DNA of 64,000 bases from Leucocoprinus leucothites (GCA_013368445.1 JAACJO010000001.1:3224001-3288000), one strand, 5' to 3'; shown: positions 10,993 through 22,090, numbered from the stretch's first letter. The notes: a model not told the origin generated them from the sequence alone. Translations and numbers: made by a program.

Positions 10993-12782
10993 TTCTGGCG
11001 GTGGAATAGGATGTCGGAGGTTGTGAGCGACTGCGAGAGGGAATACCAGAGCCTCTAAACTGAGTTCTGGAGAGACAATGCGTCGGTAACCACATGCATA
11101 TCGTCAATCCTTGGCGTTATATCATATAATTCCTTGTTTATTTGAGGCAATACATGTCAATTTCAGTGGAGCCTCGCCAGCGTGGTTAAAACGATTTGGG
11201 GTCAAAACCAAAATAATGTTAGGCCCCTGAGCGTCAAGCTTCGGTTCTTCGATCATGATGCAGTAGTAAATGGGTGGTAAGAACCGGGGAAGCCGATTTT
11301 CTTGGTTTCTCAACGAGACGACTTTATCTGGGGCGTGCACAGGCAAGCCTAGCTAGTTTCCGAGCCCGACGCCGTGCCGTCTAGGGCCCTTGCCTCAGTG
11401 TTTGTTCGAGTTCAACCATCCACACCTTGCTTTGCGTTTGCCATGTTTTCACCTCCACTTCCATCCAAATGTTGTCAGTGCATCATTGACTAGTAAATGA
11501 GAAGCAAGTTGTTGTCGTGTGCTCCGCTGATAGAAGTCGAACAAATGTCTGATGCAGTATTCATAATTACTGGATTATTCTCCTGTACTACACGGGCATC
11601 AAAGCAATACATTGGCATTGGGATCGTACCTTCCCTTTTATCACTCTGTTCACCCACGACGGTCGTTTGTATGGATACGCTAGAAGTACACACTGTACTA
11701 GTCGTCTCAACTCGGAAGCGAGTTTCACAAGGTATGAGTATTGAGCTGTCAATCATGAGAATATTGGGTATGTTGCAGCTTCGTCTGGGAAAAATTATGC
11801 GAAATAGCCTGGTACTGTAGCAATGATGAGTTTTCATTAGCGGACGAAGAACTTGGCTGGTCGAGAAGTCTATGAGGCCTGAGGATCCAGTGAGTGCCCA
11901 CAGGGTAGCACGTACTCCGCAAAATAGCATCGCAGTACCTGTGCCTGTTGGGATGGGCACTAATCAACAAGTTGCACTGGTCGCTCTCGCGAGACTTGTT
12001 TAGGAAGATCTGAGCCTCGGGAGATAGGCTCAGAGCTAGGCTTGGTCAGGACACCCCGAGTGTCAGAGGATGATAGCGCTATGATCCATTGAACCTAGTT
12101 TGGTTCCTTGATATTATAAGTACGAATGGCTGAGTGTCTGGAAGTGTGCTCCAAGCACTAGTGGCCGGTTCGGAGGTTCAGCCATGTAGCAAATTCGACG
12201 GAATTGAAGTTGTGTCTTCCATCGTGTGAGGAAATCTCAAATATCTTCGGGCCTGTTTGAACCAGGTCAGAAGCACCGGTTGTCAGTAGCAGCAAGAGCA
12301 TTGGGCAGGATAAGAATTTGATCTTTGCAGTACCAGGGAAATCAGTATCGGTCATTAATTGGTTTACTCCAAATGAGGTTAGGGGCCAATGTTACCCGGC
12401 GAGAGCGAGAACGACGACGAAAATGAGCACGCGCACGTTGTTGTGACCGTCACAGATTAGCGCCTACAACTCGGTGGCTGGAATCAACCGGCTAAGCAAA
12501 TGCCGCCGTCTGCTCCGAGTTTTCTCTCCAGGGCCCTTGACCGCTTTTGTCCCTTTTGTCGTTTCCAGTGCCCGAGGGATGCGCTGGACTCCCTCCAGTT
12601 CTGCATCGCATGACCGATGAATGAATTGAAAGGCCGCCCGCGAGGCATGCTGAATACGCCATACACACCACACGAGGACGACAGGATACTCTATATAACT
12701 CGATGATTTTACCGAAACTTGGCCTCGAGCCAACCTTGACAACCGATTAGTAGACGTATTACCACCAATCCGTCACTGGGAC
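10993..12782. other. Intergenic with diverged repeat D2 (about 11260-12110)
   Basis: It holds the promoter of copy B (TATA-like around 11120), then a segment related to 7990-8960. The minus-strand open frame 11490-11960 has no family match and I do not call it a gene. From 12110 to 12782 there is spacer and the presumed promoter of the GMC gene. An AT-rich TATATAA (minus sense) or TATATAAC (plus sense) occurs near 12692, about 90 nt before the GMC start. Confidence 0.45.
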
Positions 12783-15700
12783 ATGCCTATTATCGAACTG
12801 AAAGATGCTATGACTCGCTCATTTGACTATGTCATCATAGGTGCGCTGCTCGAGTTTCGTTTTGATTAACTCTGACAGACATTCACAATCCGTAACCCAT
12901 AGGAGGAGGCGTGAGTCCGATGGTGTATCAGGAAGTCGGAATCTGACAGTGCACAAAACAGACTGCAGGGCTGACCTTGGCTGCTGGTCTAACTGAAAAT
13001 GCAGAGATATCGGTACTCGTCCTCGAAGCTGGCGAAGAAATCTTGAATGATCCTCTAATCAGTAAGTATAAACTCACCCAATCCCATAAACGCCTTTTTA
13101 TTGTCTTGACTTTGGATAGATAACATCGGTCAGTACGGTCACAGTCTGGGAAAGAAGGAATTCATCTGGCCTATGTCAACGGTTCGCTGCGTGAACCTTC
13201 CAAGACTCCACTTCACGGAACTGAAATTATTTGTTAGGTTCCCCAAGTAAATGCTAATGATGTCGAATTCACATGGTCAAGGTCAGCACATGGATACCCA
13301 TTACAAATTTCTGACCCTGCCATATTAGAGGGCGAGTGCTTGGGGGAAGTTCAGCGCTTAATTTTACGGTGTGGAATAAACCTTCTCGGGAGGACATCGA
13401 CGGTGAGCGTTTCCGCGCAATCGGCTCTCGTACATGATCTTGAGCGAGGTCAGCTTGGGAAAAACTAGGAAATGAAGGCTGGAATTGGGACAGATTCGAC
13501 AAGTACATGCAGCGAGCAACAACGTAACGCCCTCCTTCCTCAGTGAACGACCTTCTTGAATGCTCATGATTGTGACCTAGATACACACCACCCGTTCTCT
13601 CTGAAGTCGAGCATGCTAGGAGAGGAACGCCAGATCTTATCAGGAAGCTATGGCAAAAACCGATCGGCAATGGTAACAACCCTGTCTTTTCCTAAAACAT
13701 TCATATTTACCTCCCATCAGGACCTATTCAGCTTTCACATCCCCCTACACGTATCGACGTTGATATCAAAGCACAGCATACATTCCAGAACATGGGTATT
13801 GCTCCTGCTCTTGCTCCAGTGTGTTCACCCCGTATTTCCAGTTTGGTTCATACTGATCCTCGTGTCCGAACCTTCAGTTGAATGGTGATGTAAGTACAAT
13901 ACGTGCAGTTCCTTATCGTGCTTATGCGCTGAAATTGATGGTGTTTCTCAGCCAAACGGTCTAACAATCAGCGCTATGACAGTCGATCCCAAGACGATCC
14001 TACGATCCTTTGCCGCTAATGCATACTGGGCACCCAACTCCTCGCGACCTAATTTCAACCTTTTGACTGGGGCCATCGCCCACAGACTGCTGTCAACTCA
14101 TCTTGGCGGCGAACTCCTAATCACTGGTGTAGAGTTCTCACATTCGACTGGTGGTGAAGCAACTTGTATCGTTCGTGCCTTAAAGGAGGTAATACTGAGT
14201 GCTGGGTATCTGAAGTGTTTATCAATCTCTTCATTGAAACAATACTCACAAGTGCGTTTTGACCATAGGGCTATCAAGACCCCTCAGCTTTTGGAGCTTT
14301 CGGGTATCGGCCGTCCTGATATCCTCGAAAGGGCTGGTATTCCCCTCAAGCTAGCGCTGGACGGTGTCGGAGAGAATGTTCAAGAGCACATTAACTCTAA
14401 AGTTGTCCTTGGTGCGTTTCGAGCTTCGTTTTACGAATATTACTCAATGGAAAATATCGGACTTAGAGCTTAAAGACAGTGTTCCTGACGAGACTCTGGA
14501 CATCCTTCGTGATCTTGAAGTGGCTGAAAAGCACAGGGAATTATTGTATGTGCATTATAATCCTTCACGATATTTCATTTTCTCACGATAATACGCGCTA
14601 GTTCTCGAGGGCAAGGCGTTTACACTATGGGGATTTCCAACTTTATCTTTGCCCCGCTCAACTCTTTATCTGACAAAGCAGATGAATTGATCTTGAACGC
14701 TCGTAAACAAATCGAAGCTGAAATAGCTGTCGGGAAATACTCCCCTTTACTCGCTGAGCAGTACAAGATTCTCCTTGACCACCTCGAGAAGAAGGTGCCG
14801 TCTTGTGAAATTATCGGCTTTCCTGGCGCTCTGGGTGGTCCAAGTAAGCCGGGCTTCACTAATTACGATGATGAGTATGCTCACCAGACTCGCAGACCCA
14901 CCCGCACCTGGAAAGAAATATTACACAATCCTTTCTGCCTTGAATGCCTTATTCTCTAGAGGTACTATTGTAGGACTTCAGTTCTATAGCTCGACCAGAT
15001 TCCCGCTCACTGGCCTTCTCAGCATGTGACTACCTCAGATCCGAACGAACAGCCTGCCATGGATCCCCATTACTTCGAGCAAGAGATTGGTCGGGTTTTG
15101 CTTGTGCATCGCACACCCGAAATGCTCATTTCTTTGTAGATCTCAAAATGCTTCTTGAACTCGTGAAGTTCGGTAGAAAGGTGGCAAGGACCGCGCCTCT
15201 GAAGGACTATTTCGGTCAGTTGATAATGCCGTTCTCAATACCGCAGCAAGACCTCATGCCTTACACTCTCCAGATGAAGTACCTTTCGAACTGAATCCCG
15301 GGTCCGGTTACGCGACTGACCAAGACATGAGCGGTGCGTCCATGCTTGAAATTGCTAATCATTCGGGTTCTAAAGGACAGACCCAACCAGAGTACCTCAA
15401 GAGTAATATCGGTACAACCTTTCGTGAGTCGGTCTGTCATTTCGTTAGGGCAAATCGTCTCATTGTTGGCTCAGATACCGTCGGCTCCGCGTCTATGCTA
15501 CCTAGAAAGAAAGGCGGAGTCGTGGACACCAATTTGAAGGTGAGAAAATGGCCTAGTTTTGGCTTCAGCGATCCTCATGTGCCTTGACAGGTCTATGGTA
15601 CAAAGAATCTTCGTGTGGCTGATCTTTCAATCGTTCCACTGCATGTTGGATCACACACTCAATGTGAGGCTTGTTTGGACTATCTCCACTTTACGAATGC

Positions 15701-15823
15701 TAAAGGTTCCCTTACAGGTATTGCATATGGAATTGGCGAAATTGGTAGGAAGACCCCAATACTTGTTTCGACGATATTGACGATATTTTTCCAGCTGCCG
15801 ATATAATCAAAGATACATCATAA
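12783..15823 (+). CDS. GMC oxidoreductase (aryl-alcohol-oxidase-like), GMC1
   Basis: It is an FAD enzyme that probably oxidises an alcohol and passes electrons to oxygen, giving hydrogen peroxide. I could place 23 exons that sum to 1848 nt with an unbroken frame (615 residues). Examples are 12783-12840, 12903-12910 (8 nt), 12962-13061, 13878-13889 (12 nt), 13952-14205, 14602-14843, 15591-15663 and 15795-15823. Motifs: the FAD-binding start DYVIIGGGTAGL, the ADP-contacting LVLEAGEE, GRVLGGSSALNFTVW, the second GMC signature TPQLLELSGIG, the active-site His552 in TFHTVGSASMLP and His595 in GSHTQ. There is no obvious signal peptide. One acceptor appears moved by 6 nt relative to GMC2, adding two residues (Arg-Ser). 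It looks functional; the substrate is unknown. Confidence 0.88.
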
Positions 15824-16430
15824 AGCTACTCAGTGCCACGCCTACCCGACTCGTGCCGTCTTAAATAATATCTACCTAGATTGTCAATCGTGGATGAAGT
15901 ACTAAACCCCCATACGACAGCGTATGCAACCAATTTATGATGATTTGAAGAGAGTAGTTTTTTATTGTCAAAATGGCAATGGACATGTTTGCTGTTACTG
16001 CAATTGTCACAGTTTTTGTCCAAGAGGCCGGAATCAACGGGAAAAGGCCAGTCTTCCCAGTTCTCCTCTCCCTTAACTGCTTCATCTCTTTCGTCACCCC
16101 AGTAACAGAGACGCTCCGGAATCCCCTCGACTCCTTTGATCATACATCCCACCACAACGATCCTTTATGACATCCACCGACAGTAATGACTAGGTTCCTT
16201 GGGCCAGGATGATCATCAAAAGCCAAATGGCCCTCTTGGCGCACTCACTGCTCTAGCTATTCGCGCCTCCCCTTCTGAAGTTTTCCTATGTCGTTACCCT
16301 AACCTTATCATTATCGCCTCCACCTTCGAAATCGTATGCCTCGAGAACAACATCATTAGCCTCAATAAGTTATTTGTTATTGCCCCCCCCCCCCTAGCTC
16401 GGTAGCCTTATATTTTATACGCCTCCTGAA
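15824..16430. other. Intergenic downstream of GMC1, with a 12-C homopolymer
   Basis: This is the 3' flank of the GMC gene and spacer. A run of 12 C at 16383-16394 is the only notable feature and is a likely place for sequencing or assembly error. No gene seen. Confidence 0.5.
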
Positions 16431-16459
16431 ACCCATGTTACACAGTCATGATGCTGTCC

Positions 16460-16600
16460 GAACAACTAGGCATTTCTACCCAATACGGGAGCCTGTGCGC
16501 TATGTTTCGATGCTGTGCCATATTCCCGGATGTTCAAGACCACCCGACAGACGACAGAGTGAATCGTTGCCTCCGATCTGGGTGTTATCATGCTCAGTAC
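16460..16600 (-). pseudogene. DUF6533-type gene remnant: last exon only
   Basis: The minus strand reads ATIHSVVCRVVLNIREYGTA and runs to a stop about 20 codons later. This matches the last exon of copy C (VVHSTLACRVVLNIRDYGTT). None of the central membrane-helix exons follow upstream. About 200 bp further, at 16780-17010, sequence related to the upstream repeats D1 and D2 appears. The simplest reading is a former gene copy that lost its middle by deletion. Confidence 0.6.
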
Positions 16601-16779
16601 GATAAACGATTGGTGATACTGTCGCCAACGAAAGTCTTGTCCGTTGTTATTCGCATGAACTCCAAACCTCTACTCCCCCCCTGAACTCAGTCCTTGCAGA
16701 AAACCCCCCTTCGTCCATCATGTTCGGAAATATCGTACGGGTCCGAGCATTCAGAGGAGTTGATAAATTATTGCTATCC

Positions 16780-17010
16780 TTGTTTGTCGTAGGCCCTGGA
16801 GTTTAAATGGGGGTTCACAGGGATACGCAAACTACTGGAGGTGTGGAATTGGAGGTGCAATACTTGGAGGAGGTTAGGTTCTGGGAACCTGGGTGAGTGC
16901 CAACTCCTAGGTTCGCACTGGTCGCTCTTGGAAAGCCTGTTCGAACGTCTGAGCACAGGCTGAGCACTGAGGGAGATACCGGGCGGGGTTTTATAAAACC
17001 AGTGTTGGTC
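16780..17010. repeat. Diverged repeat D3, related to D1 and D2
   Basis: A core such as CACTGGTCGCTCT followed by an AAGCCTGTT/GACTTGTT block and TCTGAGC is shared with about 11975-12030, and more weakly with 8670-8740. In the other two copies this sequence lies upstream of a DUF6533-type gene. Confidence 0.45.
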
Positions 17011-17539
17011 ATGATAATTGACTGGTAATAAAGTTGATAAGAGCGTCACAAATGAAGTGAGGGCGAGAACAGGTCAGAAAATGTGCAAGCGCGTAGGGGG
17101 GTGGGGGCTCGGGCCGCCACTTGCTGTGATAGTTACGATTTTTGGCAAAGAAGGCTAAACACATCATAGCGCTACTAGCTCGACAGCTTCGTCCTTGCTG
17201 TCGTGTCCAGCACCTGTGAGATGCTCTTGATACATTTGACTTATTAATTGTCTCACCGCGCCCTGTATCAACAATAATGACTGGAATATCAATTTCAGGA
17301 CGATCTCTCAAAAGTGAAGACTGATGCCCTCACCATTGCCAGTATTCTCATCGTTGTCTTGCACTCTCCCAAAATACAATGTCATTGACCCATCATGTTT
17401 TCTGTATCACCACTCTTGGCGTCATCTATACTCAACAATTCCTCAATTAGTCTCGTCTCATTCAACCTACAAGCATACTTGTGCCCATTATCAGCGGTTA
17501 TTCTATCGCTACAGCTGTAAAAAGTGAAGGCTATAAGAT

Positions 17540-17772
17540 GGTATGATAGCGATGAGGCTTTGAAAGCTAATTATGGTGCTGTGCCTATTCGGAGTTCCCT
17601 GAAGGTGTATGCAGATACCCGGCTTACGATCGCACTCCGGAAGTGATTGAAGAACAAGAAGGGTGTTGCTACATCTTCATCTATCAAGAGCCCCCTGTAT
17701 GCTTACTGGGACTTTATTTCATCTCATCATTTGATGTGTTTGGGTTAAGTGGTCTTCTACCTGTATTGGGTC
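17540..17772 (+). pseudogene. Malate dehydrogenase pseudogene fragment
   Basis: The plus-strand frame beginning at 17551 reads DEALKANYGA, later LTIALRK, a TGA stop, LKNKKGVAT and then IKSPLYAYWDFISS. This follows residues of the intact enzyme from [10 protein letters not shown] through [17 protein letters not shown] to [16 protein letters not shown] in the same order and spacing. The match continues past the exon end into the intron: TTAAGTGGTCTTCTA here against GTAAGTGGTCATCTA in the gene. So the copy was made from genomic DNA and not from mRNA. Only about 230 bp are recognisable; the 5' half and last exon are missing. Confidence 0.8.
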
Positions 17773-18046
17773 TTGGGAACCTAGGCTAGGTTGTGGATTG
17801 GCGATGAACCTTGCCCTACCCACTAAGCTTTAGAAAAACAGATAAGAACACCCTGATGGAAGATACCACATATAGTTGATATGCAAGAAAATTTCAATTA
17901 CAAACAACGGAAAGCCAGCGAGGGGATGCACTTATTCCATGTTAGATGTCCCAGTCGTCCTTTCCTGACAAGCCCTCCAGTTTCAATAGTATTGTCCTGT
18001 CAACAGAGTTATATTCTCATAGGAGTCAAGTTGGAGTGCACCCACC
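17773..18046. other. Spacer between the malate dehydrogenase fragment and copy E
   Basis: Non-coding, CpG-poor sequence with no gene seen. Its position matches the order in the intact block: malate dehydrogenase, then a minus-strand DUF6533-type gene. Confidence 0.4.
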
Positions 18047-19661
18047 CTACACATCACAAGAAGTCCCACCATTTGCAAATTGCATGGGTTGAGTTGATAT
18101 AGATGACCCATTCTCAAGTCCCATATTATAGTTGGCATGTATGTTTAGAACCACCCAACAGGCCAGGGCAGAGTGAACTACCCCTTCCATTCTGGAAAAT
18201 ATGAGGTCAATATTCCATGTTTCTGAGACCATTCTGGAATGCACACTGCTAAAAGCTGATGATAAGTCTGTGCAGGACATGGCAACAATTGACCAGTGAG
18301 CATCAATATGTTGTACAAGGAACATGGTACAAACAGCTTACAGGGAGCAGAAAGATGATCAAAGTATTCGTCAGTGAGAAACCTCTGGAGTGCTCTTAGT
18401 TACATGTCCATGAGATAGGACTTATTGATGCACAGAACAGGCAGATATAATATATGATGCCTAGGATGGATCAGATGAGTCTGTCACCTCAGTAGTCTCA
18501 AAGCTTACTGTCAATATAAACAATTCTAGAAAGTTGTGATACATCTCCGAGCTTGACTATCAGGCAAGACATGTGAGATCCAAGTTACAGCAAGAGGAAT
18601 AAATAAGTTGAGCAATTACAGACTCTAATTCCTTGAATGATCATTAAGAACAAATTTCCTGTAGAATGAAATGAGACATGAATGATTGAACAATCAGTAT
18701 TTAAGCCTCAAAACTGTTCATCCCTCATACCTGCATCATACACCATGATCAAGATCCACACAGCAGCCAAATTAATTCCTTTACTTTCAATGAGGCACTC
18801 CATGCCCAAGCCAGGTATTGAAGATGTTTTGTCTATCATACCCAAGACCCTCTGATGAATCATCATCAATGGAAACTGGAGGATTGAGTGCATGTATGGA
18901 TCGTTTTCATCCAGAGTCCCAGGAGAATGTATATTGTTACATAGGTGAGGACAAACAAAGGGAAGAAATATGCTACTGCTTTGCTGTTTTCCACTGTGGC
19001 TCACATGTGGATTGTCAAGATTACTGTCAGTGTCCATGTTAGTCAAGTTGTAGTTAAGAACCCAAATATGTTTCTATACCAACATTCAGCACATCCAATA
19101 CCAGTAATAAGGATCCCTGTAGATAATCCATGAGTCCCAAGAAAGGGGAACCATCAGGATGAGCAATAGCTTGATTAACAGATACTTACACATAGCAAAA
19201 TCATATATCACTTGGCACCTGCCAGGCTGAATGCCTGGAGCAAACTGATCTATGGGAAATGTGATGCGGTGCGACCTAGCTTAGTAACTGACTCATGATA
19301 TATCAGGATGGGAATATATACAAATGGAATATAACAAGCAAGTAAGAAGAAAATTTTCAGCAGGCTCCAGCGAGTTGTCCAGATGAGTGAGACCTCGAGA
19401 GGCAATGTCAGAAGCCAGTCCATTATCTTGTTCAACAATAGCTCAGCATCCTACTCCCTAGTGTCTAGCGAGTTCACTCACCATAATGGTTGCACTGGCC
19501 ACTTTGAGTACAATATGGAGGGACACCATGAAAATTTTGAGTAAAAAGTCCAGTGAATACCAATTCATAAGGTATCTTACCCAGAAGGCCCTGTGAAGAT
19601 AAGTTATGCTCTTGAGTCATTAATGGAGAATGATACATTACACACATTCAGTTGTTGCCAT
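18047..19661 (-). pseudogene. DUF6533-type membrane protein, copy E (broken)
   Basis: It is a subtype-C copy. The start lines up at 19661 (ATG GCA ACA ACT). Intact-looking exons include WLLTLPLEVSLIWTTRWS near 19410, DQFAPGIQPGRCQVIYDFA near 19240 and the last exon MEGVVHSALACWVVLNIH. Breaks: the donor after the second of these exons reads ATGAGT where the family has GT. The exon near 19010 reads VILTIHM then a stop where copy C has VILTIRTWAT. Several differences from C are CpG-type transitions (Arg to Trp, Arg to His). The segment holds very few CpG dinucleotides, unlike copies A to C. Probably a methylated, mutated relic. Confidence 0.75.
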
Positions 19662-20139
19662 ATATCAAGTCCTGTTGCTAGGGGCTGAAGTGAGGTAGGG
19701 GGTGACATAGAGTCCTGTGCCCAAACTGTGCTAGTACAGGGCCTAATCAAGAATCCTTGGATGGATTGACCTCCAGGGGGCCCTGCCTAATGTTCTGGCT
19801 TCTTTTATAACAATGGGTGCAATTCACTTCTGACTTCTCAACTTCACCTTTTGTTGATGATCTCAATATTCACAGAGAATAAGTTGTGACCATCTTCCTG
19901 GAACAGGATGCCTCTGATACCATCATTCCCAACAGTTATCTATCATGTTCTCACAGGCCTGTCACTCATCAGGTAAGTCAGTCCTATTTTACAATTTCCC
20001 TTAAATTCTAGAAGTATTAATTGGGAAAGAATATGTTAAAAGTGAGCAACATGACACTGAACAAATGATACTAACTTTAAATTGCTGAGAGGGCAATTAT
20101 CCTCATCATGGCACATTGCATGCACAAAACTTCTTCCCA
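19662..20139. other. Upstream region of copy E up to the truncated transposon
   Basis: It carries a TATAAAA-type box (minus sense) near 19805, matching the boxes of copies C and F, then CpG-poor spacer. No gene seen. The exact left end of the transposon relic is unclear (20090-20140). Confidence 0.4.
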
Positions 20140-21038
20140 GACTCCATGTTTGACAGTAGGGAGAGTAGTCCTATCTGACAGTGGTTCTCCCCTCTCCTTC
20201 CAGGTATACACCTTTCCTTCTGACCCAATCCTGTTGATCTTTGTTTCATCTGTCTACAACACCCTCTTCCAGTCCTCCACTGTCCAATTCCTATGTTCAT
20301 GTGCAAAGTCAAGGTGTTCCTCACAATGTCACTTTTTGAGTAGAGGTCATGGAATCTTGGTTACAGAATGAAATCCACTGTCCTGAAGGGTATTTCTGAT
20401 AGTTTGGGATGTGACAGGGTCAGACAGAGTAGAGTTAATGAAATTTGTAACCTGGACAGCATTGTCTAGCTTTCCAGAGGTTATTTGGTGAATTATTGCT
20501 TTTGTTATCACAAGGAGAAAGCTTAGAAGAACATCCTCCCTTGTTGTTTTCCTTGTTCCCATCAACTTCTTTCTTGATCCTCCCAACAGTAAACTTGCCT
20601 AGACCAGTTTTATGTTCAATCTGGCACAAGGAATAGCCATCTTTGAGAAGAGAAGTAACTTGAGAGTATTGGGTAGAGGAGATAGCTTTCATGATGTAGT
20701 AGCAGGAAGAAAGACAGTTGTAACCATCTCAACATGTCAACCAAGGTCAAATGATCTGTTTATTACTCCCATGCCTGCCCTGATGCTCCCCTGGCATGTT
20801 ACAAGGTAGATACTAGGAGGCTGACAGGGGGTCAAAAAACTGTCCCAATGAGTAGATATTTTCGATAATTCATTGATAATTAATTGATGTACAGGGTCAT
20901 GTGATCATGGGAATATATGCTCCTAATATGTCAAGGTACCTGTGTGAATATTTTCAGGATGCTAGGCCATATATCTACTCTGGTATTAGCAAATATGTTC
21001 AAAATGCGAAAACATTGGGACAGTTTTTTGAGCCACTG
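20140..21038 (-). mobile_element. Tc1/mariner-type element 1, 5'-truncated
   Basis: The right terminal inverted repeat is complete: GAGCCACTG at 21030-21038 followed by TA, with inner sequence matching element 2. It also holds the N-terminal part of the transposase (minus strand, ATG near 20692), with a helix-turn-helix region (STQYSQVTSLLKDGYSLCQI). A frameshift follows after NNKGG. Homology to element 2 stops near the transposase middle at about 20140, so the DDE half and the left terminal repeat are gone. It cannot encode a functional enzyme. It lies directly against the surviving part of copy F. Confidence 0.8.
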
Positions 21039-21319
21039 TAACTCTGGAACAGGTGGTGGTTCGTCTGTCTTTATCTGAGTACTAATCATCTGTGGAGACT
21101 CAAGAACTTTAGATTCCCTACAAGTTGTTTTGAGCCAGAGTCCAACAATAGTATATATTGCTACTTAGGTGAGAGTAAACAAGGGGAAAAAGAAATATGC
21201 CACTTTTTCATTATTCTCTAAGATGGTCCACATCCTAATTGTTAGCATTACTATAAACTGACAATGTTACTAGATAACACACAACAAGAGTATCTGGAAT
21301 GATGCTTCAATTGTTATAG

Positions 21320-21932
21320 TGACGCCGGCCCGGTCCTAAGCTGGCGCGATAAGTATCGAGTTGATCTTATCAAAGCGGACTCCTTCTCGGTAAGCGACAA
21401 AGTCGTTTACTAAGTCAGAGTTATAATACGGCGATTATAGAGTTTTAAGACTTTAGTAATTGAGATCTTAGAGCTTAAGTTCAATTCGACTTTGTATAGA
21501 TAAAGGCTCATATTGAGTCTCCACCTAACCAAGTAGAAACGATGTTTCTCCTTGGTAGATGTCGACGACTTATATACGATACAAGTCGGTATCTATTATT
21601 AACTAGGGCTAAGGGCTTCTAATGAAAGAAGAGAAGCGTACAGCTTCCTTAACGCTAATTAAACTATATAAGACGCGATCTGTCAAAGAAGCTTTAGAAG
21701 TTCTTCTAAAGAAGTTCTTCTTTGATCATCTGATCGATCACAAGATAAGTCCAAATATAGCGCCGCTATATTTAACAATCACATGTCATCAAAATACAAA
21801 CAAAACCAAACAAGTCATAACGAGTCGTAACCAGGCAAAGTAAACGAGTCAAAACAAACGAGAAAATACAAGAACAAATAAGAAGAAACATAATTGCGAT
21901 ATTACTTAAGTAAAGCTAATATCGACTTCGTA
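21320..21932. mobile_element. Unidentified 613 bp insertion flanked by TTATAG direct repeats
   Basis: The sequence interrupts copy F where copy E is continuous. It is bounded by TTATAG at 21314-21319 and again at 21933-21938, which suggests a 6 bp target-site duplication. It starts TGACGCCGGCCCGG and ends GACTTCGTA, without TG...CA ends, clear terminal inverted repeats or a poly-A tail. It is rich in CpG, unlike everything around it. No protein of note is encoded. A non-autonomous element of unknown class is most likely; an atypical solo LTR is possible. Confidence 0.55.
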
Positions 21933-22090
21933 TTATAGATGGAACAAATGCTAGATATAATCAATATACATAACATCAATACCTACATTCAGCACATCCA
22001 GTTCCAGTAGTAAGCATCCCTGTGGGGCATGTATAAGTGTCAGGAGAAGAAAAGGGGCAAGGATACACCGTATCAAAGGTTATCTACATA

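Noticed and set aside
11490..11960. 156-codon minus-strand open frame
   Set aside because: The related segment at 7990-8560 does not keep the frame open, and the residues match nothing known.
13269..13679. 136-codon minus-strand open frame inside GMC1
   Set aside because: It is the antisense of several GMC1 exons and introns; the same antisense frame appears at 41269-41715 only because GMC2 is a copy.
18708..19046. 112-codon minus-strand open frame in copy E
   Set aside because: It is open in the wrong frame; the family motif VILTI lies in another frame that contains a stop.
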